64,000 bases of DNA from assembly GCA_963556495.2 (NCBI GenBank), contig OY747721.1:32162349-32226348 (forward strand), in the 5' to 3' direction. A program made the position numbers and the translations under genes. Numbering within the stretch: the first letter of the stretch is position 1; every line of letters begins with the position of its first letter. The DNA comes from Valencia hispanica. Its lineage: Eukaryota > Chordata > Actinopteri > Cyprinodontiformes > Valenciidae. Below the pieces are notes generated by a model. That model saw only the letters and a program-made list of their open reading frames with translations. It searched no databases and was not told where the DNA came from. Below are positions 54,801 through 64,000 of this stretch, one piece after another.

Positions 54801-55799
54801 CTCTGCGCTCTTTGAGTTCTTTTCTACTTACATATATTCAATGCCACTCAAGTTAATATGTGTTAAGGCACACAAGTGAATACTTCTGGCAGTAGAGTGC
54901 ATTTCATCATTACATGTGCAGTAAACATTTGGTATCTTACAAATGAAGCCATTGGAGGCAGAAAGGAGCAGGGTGATATTGAGGTCATAAACTTTAATAC
55001 TTAGCGATATTTTCAAAAATAAAAAAGATTATTAAGTCTTTGAATGATATATGCACTGCTTAAGTGCACTGAGTATCAGTTTTAACCCTCCTGTTGACAT
55101 TATTTTTGGTTAAGTTTAATGTTTCTGTCAATAAAATTCTTTTGAATCTAGCTTACTTTTGCAGGCTAGCTCCTTTCACCTAAATCCAATGTATTATACT
55201 ATTTAAGCAGCCTACCAACTAATGAAATAATAAGGGGAATCTTTTATTAGAAACAAGTCATTGTTTTGTCCACCATGATTTGACAGAGGAATCTTACTAA
55301 CTGAACCACTGCTTAGCAGAAATAGTGTGCTGTTGATGTACTCTGCGTGTCCTCAGAAAACTCACTTACCTGTAACACCTCCATATTATGCACTTGCCTC
55401 TGAAATACCGACAAACAAATCTGGAACGCATTGACCTGCCTTCTTCTTCTGAATGTAAAGTTCTTTTGGTGTTCTACCATTGGCAATCTACGATGGGAAC
55501 GAAAATGTTTATAGAAAAAACGCTTACAAAAAGCAAAAAAGAGTTTGTTTAAGACTGCAGCAAGTTTATCCTAAAATATTTCTTAAACATGCAAATAAAC
55601 AAATTTGATTCTTTTTTTTTCACCGTCTGCCTGCCATTTAATTTTGCTCCGATATAGGAACTTTTAATTTTCCTGAAGGTTTTCAACTTAATCGCACTGA
55701 AACCAAATAAATAAAAAATACACAGTTATATGGTGACAATATCAAAAAAGCTCACATGTTATGGATTTAAAAAAAATCTAAATATTTTAGTAACTTTGC
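54801..55799. other. Noncoding DNA upstream of mprip
   Basis: 55083-55100 (TTAACCCTCCTGTTGACAT) resembles one end of a piggyBac-type MITE without a partner. 55370-55500 may hold a minus-strand 5' noncoding exon (donor ACAG|GTAAGTGAG). Confidence 0.4.
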
Positions 55800-56790
55800 T
55801 GTGTCTGTAGGTGGCAGCAGTGCGCAGTTATCGCGAGATTCCTCTCGAATTCCCGGAGCTTGTGTGTTCCCTTCTCCTCTCCTCGCTCCGTTGGGAAAGA
55901 AGAAAATAAACCCATTGCTGCTATAAGGGGGCTAGTTATGGAACCGAACCTTTAAACGCTCGTTTCCTCTTCAATGACTGGCCAAGAAGTGGTTGGTCTG
56001 CCTGCAGTGTTTTTACTAGAGAGGAAAACATTTTAATATTTGGACCTTCAAATCGTCGGCGTTCTAAAAAAAAAAAAAAAGGTAGAAAGAAAGAGAAAAA
56101 AAAAAGTCAAGTTGAAGAAGCGAGCCAGGAGAGGATTTCATTAGCTTTGTATCAGCTTGCTAGCCTCCACCTCTAACCGGGAGCTAAGGAGCGCTGGATG
56201 AACTTCGCATGGAGCGACTGCTGCGGATGGGTTTGCAGTTTGCTGTCTGACTGTAAAGCTGTTCTTTGGGCTTTTGAGCCCGCTTTACTGAATGGGCTCT
56301 ATCCGCCTGCAGCTTGAAGGCAGCAGTCGTGCGAATGCCGCTATCGCGGTTTTCGCCATCCCGCTATCGATCTTGAGACCCACTGGGAAGCTAACAGGAT
56401 ATTAGCCACCTATCGCCCCTCTTCTCTTTGTGGTTTGTAGGCCAGCGACTGGAAAGCATTCATCACAGAGCTGGGTGCTGGGAGAAAAAAAAAAAACAAG
56501 TCTGGCTTGATGGCAGCTAATTATTTATCCGAGAAGCAACGACTGGATACAGTTTAAACGAAACGAAGAGGAAACGTTCGTTGCAGATGCCGAAGACCTG
56601 AAAACTGCGTTTGTTACTCGAAAATGCGTCGCAACGCTGGAGCTTATTCCAACTTGGGATAACGGGGAAGGGGTGGGGGGTGGGAAAACACACAGGGAGA
56701 TTACAACTTCAAGGTCTTTGGGGAAAATAAGATAAGCCCAGTGAGTTTTTTCCTTTTTTTTTTCTTTTCTCGAATAAGCGTTAACATATA
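55800..56790 (+). promoter_or_regulatory. mprip: mprip promoter and 5' untranslated region, GC-rich
   Basis: CpG-containing block in an AT-rich neighbourhood. TATCGCGAGA at 55829-55838 matches the TMTCGCGANR promoter motif common in broadly expressed vertebrate genes. GGTGGCAG at 55811-55818 resembles a CTCF core. No TATA box in a usable place. The transcription start is probably between 55840 and 56000, but this is inference. Several ATGs precede the main start, for example short uORFs at 55938-55955 and 55974-56036. Confidence 0.65.
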
Positions 56791-56913
56791 ATGTCTACCG
56801 CAAAGGAAAACACATGTAGGAAATTCCAAGCGAACTTCTTCAATAAGAGTAAATGTCAGAACTGTTTCAAACCGAGGGAGCTGCATCTGCTGACCGACCA
56901 GGACCTGACCCAG
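56791..56913 (+). CDS. mprip: Myosin phosphatase Rho-interacting protein, first coding exon
   Basis: 41 codons: MSTAKENTCRKFQANFFNKS, then KCQNCFKPRELHLLTDQDLTQ, ending at donor CAG|GTAAGC in phase 0. This is the conserved N-terminus of MPRIP (M-RIP, p116RIP) just before its first PH domain. The mammalian version differs at only a few positions. The protein is a cytoplasmic scaffold that binds F-actin, RhoA and the myosin-binding subunit of myosin phosphatase, linking the phosphatase to stress fibres. Start choice: an in-frame TAA at 56782-56784 lies 6 nt upstream, and -3 is A. The other exons lie beyond the window. The paralogue (a or b) is undetermined. The minus-strand frame over this exon is a shadow. 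Confidence 0.95.
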
Positions 56914-57319
56914 GTAAGCCAGAACCCCAACACACTCCAGTTAAGAGTCCCAGTTAGCGTTTTTAGTAAAGGGTTCTATTTCATGCTCTTTTAAAGCTGT
57001 TTTTGATCGTTCAAAGTATAAAATACTGAGAAAAAAGGCCACTAAAAAATAAACCCGAGATTAAATTACTCTATATTAATGAAAACACACAGAGATGTGA
57101 TTTTAGTGGGGGGTATTTGTGTGTATTATCAGTGCATTAGATGGGAGTTGTGCGTGGAATCCCAGTTCTTTGACAAGACAAACCTGAACCGGAGTATTTC
57201 CCACAGATTACTGAGTTCACGTGAAAACACAGAAGGGCAATGTTAAAATGCACCCAATATTTGTTTTTGTTGTGTTTGTTGATAACGGTCTTAGCTGATT
57301 TAAATTTCTTGCTAAGACC

Positions 57320-57690
57320 TAGGGATGTGTACTGGCAAAAATATGACGATACGATATATCATGATACTATGAGTAAGACTATATATTGTGATTTTTAAAA
57401 CTCAATTTAACAGTAGGAAAACTGTCTCAGCATTCTAAACACTCCAACCTGTTTCATACTTTAACACATTTGGTTTTATTACTAGATCTAGTTGATCCAC
57501 TGGAAAGGAGAAGGTGAAAACAGCCACAAACTATTAGTTAAACTTTTAATTTTACTACAAAAATTTCTGTCATCATTAATGGTTCCATTCAAATCCTTAA
57601 AAAAAAGAAAAAAATCGCTATTTTTGTTTTGAATATCGAGAAATAAAATACTGCGATATATCGGTGTATCGATATTTTCTTCCATCCCTA
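57320..57690. mobile_element. hAT-type MITE with 8-bp target duplication
   Basis: The ends are TAGGGATG (57320-57327) and its complement CATCCCTA (57683-57690), continued by ACGATACGATATATC-like against GATATATCGGTGTATCGAT. Flanking 8-mers are CTAAGACC (57312-57319) and CTAAGAAC (57691-57698), one mismatch. 371 bp, noncoding, AT-rich. Ends and duplication size fit hAT. Confidence 0.85.
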
Positions 57691-58521
57691 CTAAGAACCA
57701 TAACTTTAAAATATAAAACACCACTTATTTTTGTGTAATCCGTTCCGACATAAGTGATAGTTCATTATTTTAGGTGTGTGTGTGAGCAGTTGCTGTAAAA
57801 CCAAGATTAACTTACATCGGCCTAAGTGCAGCTTTTTGTCATAGCAGGCTGGGGAAAAAAACCCAAACAAGCCTGTAAAAAACATTATTTTTTAATTAAA
57901 TAGCTTCTTGTAGCTTTAATACTTTTTCACTGTCACGGAAAATAGGCAACATCGAGTCTTCTCAGTTACAGCTGCCACACTGAAGAGTGTTGCGTCTGCA
58001 CAACCGTGCTCAGGTAGGGTGCATTGACTGGCCGGAAAAAAAGCTCAGATTTTTATTTTAGTTTCCAAAACCAATATTAGTGAACAAATCCAGTCACCAA
58101 CCAATCTGTATTTATCTTATTTATCTTGAGACAATTTCCCAGCTTTTTTGTTGTTGTTTTGAACATCAAAACAAATGTTTCCTAAATAAAAAGCCTTGTT
58201 GTTGTTTTTTTATTAATTATAGAATTTGCAATCAGCGTTGAGTAATGCAATCCAGGTTTGATCTGTCGTATTTTTGACTTTTGAGCTGCACAGAAACCTT
58301 CTGGTTCTCAAGAGTGAGAATTGATTATCATGATCCAATCCAAGCTGTTCCATTGAGATATTAATATAGGTCAGTGCTATTAAAATTATTATTTTTTTGA
58401 GCCCTTATCTTAATTATATGCCTGTAATTAATTATATCACTGTAATTGCAGTGATGCAACACTGGGTGGGGTTACAGTTTACCGGTGGATGGGGTGGGGG
58501 AACTGTATTAACCCTTTCAGA

Positions 58522-59040
58522 CTTAAAGGGGCTATATGCAATTTTCTGAAATTTAAACTCGCGACTGACACCTGTGGCCAAAAAACGGAACTGCTCTTCC
58601 TTTCTGCTCGCTCTCGCAGCGCGCGCACATACGCTGGTCGCTCTCAATGTTCGATCTTTATCGAGCACTTGTCAGAGGTTTAACTTTTTTAGTCTTATGT
58701 GGAGTTACTGTTGGTGTCAATGTTGTCCTTGGTTTCTTCTGTGTATTCGCACAATCCATTGAACTGCTTGCGAGTGTAGGCTAATTGCTGACTAGCGGTG
58801 GTGGCAGAATGATCTGATACATTTAACATGAACGCGCTTGACGTCACATCGGCAGACAGCGCGGGGAAATCCGACCCGACAGAAAATAGAAAAAATTGGA
58901 TACAGGCTTATAGGTGCACCCACTGTGAGCTGACAAGCTGTCAGTATGCTCATCAGGAGATGTTTGAGTCATAAATGGTCAAATAAAAAGGCTATTGTTA
59001 CGTTTATTTTGGGGAAAAAGTTGCATATAGCCTCTTTAAG
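58522..59040. mobile_element. TIR MITE, superfamily unknown
   Basis: The left end CTTAAAGGGGCTATATGCAA (58522-58541) is mirrored at the right by TTGCATATAGCCTCTTTAAG (59021-59040), 19 of 20 matched. The body is GC-richer than its surroundings and noncoding. Possible TAA/TTA at the rims could be a 3-bp target site, which would suggest PIF/Harbinger, but this is not decisive. Confidence 0.8.
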
Positions 59041-60924
59041 CCTTAAAATTGACTTTTTCCCTCCTCTTTTTGCTGTAAACAAGGGCAAACAACGTCAAAT
59101 GAATGAATCGAATTTTGAACGCCCAAATTGATTTTTAGGAATTTTTATAAGAATCTATTCCGAATCAGACAATTGATTTTCTTTTTTCAACATAGCACTG
59201 GTATAAACAGTGGATGAATACTTCTGGTTTGGGAACTAGAGTTGATCAAAAACCAGCGGGGTGGCCTTTTTTTTCTTCTTTTTTTTCTTAACTCAAGCTC
59301 CAATTTAGAAGCTGAATTTCTTTTTGTGTAAGCAGGTTTAGGCCAACATGTTTTAAGAAATGAGATGGGGCCCCCTTTCACAAGTGTGGCTGGGGTTTTT
59401 AGAAAGGGGACCGACAGCTGCACCCGTGTAGCTTAGAGAAAAAGTAAACAGAAGTGTTGGATCAGTTGGATCACTGGAGACTTTGTGTGAGCGTGATTCA
59501 ATCAGAGGATCTGCTGTGTAGTAATGAGGATCAAGTTTGCGGTAGGTGTTCATATAAGTGAGTTTTTTTGCGTTTTTAAACCATGTGATGGAGGCTTTCC
59601 TCTCGCTGCACCAAGCCACCTTCCACTGACGGACTGTGTGACCTGAAGCCGTTTGTCGGAGGCCATGGTGAGGGGGAGACAAAATAAAGCTGCTCATCTG
59701 TGATCTGTATTTGGCTCTCTCTCAGATCATCAGTTTGGTCTGTGATCTATCCTGTAATTGATCCCAGATGGGCCCTTGAGCGCAGCGTGTAAAAAAACAT
59801 CAAAACATCGGCCTCACTTCTATTGGAACCCGTGCATCTCTTTAAGCTCCCAGCGCTCATCGGGTTAACCCTTTGAGCGGCGTAGACTGGATTGAGGAGG
59901 GGGGGGGGCTTATGGTTACCTCACTTCCTCTAGTCTCCCTCTGACCCTTCCAGCTGGTATTAAGGCACTCAGAGCCAGAGAGGCTTCATGGCTTCCCTTC
60001 CTCTATCATTGTCGTTTTTGTTTATGTGTTTTTCTGAAGCTGCTCCCAGGTTGTCACCAGTCCAAACGGGTCGCAGGGAGCCCAGTCGCACAAGGACAGA
60101 CTGTGAGCGTTCCATCTGGACAAACTTCAAACCAGTTAGCAGCACCGGACCGTTATGCAACAGCATGTAAAGCAGGATCAGACTTCTGAGTCTCGCTTAA
60201 CAGATCCAAGGCGCGGGTAGGGATTTGTGAAACATCCCCAGTGTTCAGAAGAGACGAACCCAATAAACCCGGTGAAAGAAAGCTCCTCCAGCTCCCCCTA
60301 ATGTGGTTAAAACGTCATGAATAGGCGATTTAGCTAAGTGAGTTTGAGTCCCAAATTAAATGTGAGTCGATCAGAGCTCAGAGGGAGCTGGAGAGTTTGG
60401 TTCGGAACGGCTGTACCACACAGAGGACAGGGACCAGCAGAAACGGCCTCTTATTCTTCTTTTCGGTGGTAGAATAAAAGGTGGGGGGGTTACTGCTGCT
60501 GCTGCCTGAGAGAGTTTTCTTTATTACAGACAGTGTGCTCCAAGGAGTTATATATCTCCACCCCCCTTCCCCGTCTGTTACCACGGCTTTCTCTCAGTCA
60601 CACAAATCGTTTGTTCCCACTGCGTCGGGAGATAGGGGGCCCGTTGGGAGAGAAAGTAATCCCGCTGTCCAGCAGAGATGATCGGGAGGAAGGACAGTGA
60701 TGGAGGACGCCGGAAGGCTGAGGTTAACACAAACGTGGGAGAGCACAGGCGGGGGATATGATGGGGGGGCGGGGATGGGAAGTGTGTGGTTGGGAAAGCT
60801 GTGTCGTTTTCCATAGGCTGCTTAATCCCACCGTTCCAGCTCACTGGATTCCCTGATGGAGTTCAACAGAAGCAATAGTTTATATGTTTAATTAATGTTG
60901 AAAGGCTTAAAAAGAGCTGATAGT

Positions 60925-61195
60925 AATCAGGCATAATATTATAACCTCTGATTGGAGACATGCAAAAGATCGATATTTTTGAATTACTTCATTTCATCAT
61001 GGTACCCATGAGTGGATGGGATGTCCTCTAAGTTAGAAGCGAGGTAAATGGGGTAATATAATGGGTCTACTGCTAGCATCCTGGTGCCAGATACCACGGC
61101 GCACCTTCAAGGGGTCGAATGGAGTCCGCCTCGACGGGCCAGGGCCGTTCTGGAACCTTGAAGTAGAACCGACGCCCTGTTAGATGGTCTAAATG
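60925..61195 (+). mobile_element. Tc1-like end fragment
   Basis: The start CAGGCATAATATTATAACCT and the segment ATCCTGGTGCCAGATACCAC, then GCCTCGACGGGCCAGGGC match parts of a widespread fish interspersed element in which the start would be the terminal repeat. The middle is deleted and the 3' end is missing. Confidence 0.5.
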
Positions 61196-62564
61196 GTGCT
61201 CAGCCGTCAGTTGAGTTGTTTTGACCAATCAGTTATATAACACACAAATCCTCGTGCTGGAGGCTGTTGTCTACATGCACAAACCAAGTGGGATTTCTTC
61301 AAGAGATTTAGGAAATCTGAAAACCTTTCCTAAGCGCTTAACGCAGCTTATGTTGGAAGAACAGGTGACGTTTTCTAGTTGGGAACCTTTTGTTAAAAGG
61401 ATCACTGGGGTCCTAATGGGGGGTACTTCTTGGATCATGGATCCACCTGGTGTCGCCTATAAGCTTAGAAAGCAGTGAAAGGATCCCGTTTGCATGACTG
61501 AACTTTCTCATCCTCCTCCTCTGTCAGAGTATTTGGTATGCTAATTAAAAGTTTGCCTACACCATAGTCAAACAAGATCTCCCTAAAGCTCACCAGCTTT
61601 AGATCAGTTACTTATGATGAAAGAGGTCAGTAAAGGAGCCGTTTCTCATGGAAGCTGATTCTGCAGCTCCACAATAAAAGGTTCTCCACAACTGTAAAAA
61701 ATAAAAATAAAATTTTTTTCTCCTTCTCAGAGTTGGAGGTAAAATTTGGCAGCCAGTCTTTTTATTTAGTGGCTCATTAACCGGTCGGTTTTGTTCCTCC
61801 AGATTTCAGACATTAAGTCACGGTGAGAACATCTGATGTGGCTCCTTACGTTAGTAAATGGAATATAGAGGATTCAGTTTCTGTGGGGCAGGTCTTGCAC
61901 AGAGCGCTTCTTTCAGTCGACGGCTTTTTCATAAATCAGTAAAATCCAGTTTATTAACATTGGCTTCATAACAGGTTTTTCTCCACTCTCCCCGCATTAA
62001 TAGCAGCACAAGTGTTTGGAAATGCAGTTGTGGCCAAAAGTTTATTTATTTTGAATTTCAACCCTATAGGGAGGATCAGTTAGAGACATTTCATAAGCTT
62101 CATTAATACATGGAATGTGGGTGACATTCTGGATTTCAGCCTCCGGAAGAAATGCTGTCCCACTCTTGGTTTCCTGGTGCCTGGAGAGGATCACCGTTTT
62201 AGGGCTGCTTCTAATTCTCTTCTGCTTTTGTAGAGCGGACCACAGGTTCTAAGTGGCCTTAAAAGTTGAACCCTCTCTGGCCAACAGGTCAGAATAGAAG
62301 TGTTCTTGGCACTTTGAGCCACTTTTGCCTCGTGACGCTTTGTTCCAGCATGCTGGGAAATACACAGATTGTCACCTGGATTGTTGGAGGACACCGCTCT
62401 TAGAATATGCTTGGATCCCGCTCTTTATTCATTGCAGGATCTTGCGGCAGAATTGCGAGGAACCCTCAGATAAGAACCTGCCACTTCCATAGATTGTATT
62501 AGGGATGCTTCACTAGGATGCTTCAAAAGACAATCAATACCGGCATGTGTGAGCCTTTTGGTCA

Positions 62565-62725
62565 TTCAGCCGAGGCTCAGCGTACATTCCACACATCATC
62601 ATGACATCACCCTCTGTTGCACCAAGGCATTATCTTCATTCATAGGTCCAGCGTTGCAGTGATATTGCGGTAATATTACTATCAAGCATGCCGGCACGAA
62701 TGCCGCAATATTCGCGCATTGCCAG
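62565..62725 (-). repeat. Second copy of the Harbinger-like 5' flank
   Basis: Repeats 5930-6060 in blocks (ACATTCCACACATCATCATG, ATTACTATCAAGCATGC, GCACGAATGCCG) with an extra 45 bp inside. No Myb-like ORF follows on the minus side. Confidence 0.65.
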
Positions 62726-64000
62726 TAAAAGTCCAGAATGATGAGAATTTAATTAAACTCAAAAAAGTGCATTTACCCTTACTTGCAAAAGTGCATTACG
62801 CCAGCAGGGCGGTCTCCGCGGCAAACAGGAACCATTATAGTATGGTTTGGTTTACACCTATGCAAAAATTCATGGAGCAGCAACACGGTATTTTTCGAAA
62901 ACCTTGCATTAAAGAGATGGTCTACAAGTTAATCAGTCATCTTTTGATACTGTACCCGCTTTTGAATGCATGCACAAGGCTTGAATGATGGCCTGAAGGT
63001 TTTTACAGCAAACTGCGAGTCTTTTATTAAACTTGTAACATCACCCTCTGTGAACAATGCGGCAGCATCCACGTAGCAAACGAACCATGACTGCAACCTA
63101 TAGTGGAATGGCGTCATTTAAATGCCAGTCAGTTCGGATACTGATTATATGGAAATTGTGCTGGGAGCACAAGTGGATGTTAGAGCTGCTTTGGTGGGAT
63201 ATTCTGCATCATGCAAGTGGTGGGGGTGAAACTGCCCATCATAAATATTGATGGACATGTCCGTGGCTGAGATGACGCATATGAGGGGATTGTGAGTTCA
63301 AAAGAAACTTTTCACATCATAAAGGTTTGTTTTAAAATTATATAACGTACTGTCAGCTATCAGTAAAGAGGCCTTTGGGGAAACCTATTAAAATACATTA
63401 TAGTTTATTGAGATCCATCTCTAATAATGCAGTCTAGACCTAAACAGATTATTATATCCATGATGACATTAACTGCTACATCCTATGGACTGATAACACT
63501 GAACACAGGGTGAGACTAGTATCACCTTCACTACTTGTGTATTTAGCATCTCTTTCACAGCATATTCAAATGATTCAGTGATCTCATTTTAATCCAAGGA
63601 AATTACCAGTTATATGCAATTATCAATTGCGTTAATTTGGAAATTACTTTGGTAATGCTGTGTATATTTAAATACGATGCGTTAACGACCTCCCATCAAA
63701 TGCTGCCGTTTAGGTAAAATAACCGAAACAAAACATTTGCTCTGTGCTGTTATATACTGTTTAAATGGAAACGTTTTGTAATTAAAATCATTTCTGACCT
63801 ATCCTTCTCCCTGCGCTCACATAAACTCTATAGTGTATGCAATAAAACTGCTGTTCACACCAATGCCTGTTTCTGTAGGTAGTGCAGTTTAAATCATAAA
63901 GCTAAGCCCTGTTATGACTAACACGACGTTACTTCTGATCCATTGCAATGTTCACTAACCATATTTTTTGGTGAATTATTGAAATGTATCTAAATCGGCC
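62726..64000. other. mprip intron 1 tail, nothing further recognised
   Basis: An open frame at 62719-62988 has no recognisable domain and lies in the flank of the repeat above, so I do not call it a gene. Confidence 0.45.

Larger units (their letters stand above)
56914..64000 (+). other. mprip intron 1 (to window end)
   Basis: No second exon is visible; the exon starting the PH domain must lie beyond 64000. The intron contains a hAT MITE, an unclassified TIR MITE, a Tc1-like end fragment, a Harbinger-flank copy and GC-rich unique sequence at 59400-60850 that could hold enhancers. Confidence 0.85.

Noticed and set aside
62719..62988. 89-residue plus-strand ORF as a gene
   Set aside because: No recognisable domain, lies at the edge of a dispersed repeat inside an intron.
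1..64000. Endogenous retrovirus
   Set aside because: No gag/pol/env frames, primer-binding site or paired LTRs were found; the reverse transcriptases here are all non-LTR type.

Overview
The window is nuclear DNA of a teleost fish. The evidence is two vertebrate genes of recognisable type (dhrs7c and the first coding exon of mprip), a nearly full-length Rex3 retrotransposon, an intact fish-type Tc1 transposase, at least a dozen decayed Tc1-like pieces, L2-like LINEs, a tRNA-derived SINE family, hAT, PIF/Harbinger, piggyBac and pogo-like DNA transposon remains, and long pure microsatellites. I cannot name the species; the repeat content looks percomorph-like, which is inference.

Layout. Positions 1-44 kb hold no host coding exon that I can recognise. 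This part is AT-rich intergenic DNA packed with mobile elements: the intact Tc1 transposon (802-2291), a LINE 3' tail (about 2865-3333), a small inverted-repeat element (4447-4700), a PIF/Harbinger-related fragment with a Myb/SANT-like ORF (5512-6075), Rex3 (about 6700-10077), nested Tc1/LINE remains (13.4-14.5 kb), a 32-unit GGAT array (18.76 kb), a stacked Tc1/Harbinger/hAT composite (27.3-28.8 kb), a 38-unit GGAA array (36.9 kb) and a broken L2 LINE (39.5-41.4 kb). Between them lie stretches of complex, non-repetitive sequence (around 11.1, 15.4, 25.8, 31, 34 and 38.7 kb) that could be regulatory.

From 44257 to 50419 the minus strand carries six coding exons of dhrs7c, an SDR-family enzyme of the sarcoplasmic reticulum. 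Spliced, they give an uninterrupted 313-residue protein with canonical GT/AG junctions. Its introns have taken up SINEs and Tc1 pieces. About 6.4 kb beyond the dhrs7c start, on the opposite strand, a GC-rich block (55.8-56.8 kb) leads to the first coding exon of mprip (56791-56913). The rest of the window is mprip intron 1, which contains two clear MITEs. The two genes are head to head, and a possible dhrs7c 5' noncoding exon near 55.4 kb would place their promoters within about half a kilobase.

The genes do not form an operon or pathway. The mobile elements do interact: the tRNA-derived SINEs share their 3' end with Rex3, as expected if Rex3-type reverse transcriptase mobilised them. I found no clearly new multi-gene system. 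The most unusual items are the near-intact Rex3, the asymmetric Tc1, the divergent promoter region, an inverted 21-bp minisatellite at 43.3-43.8 kb and several uncatalogued-looking MITEs.
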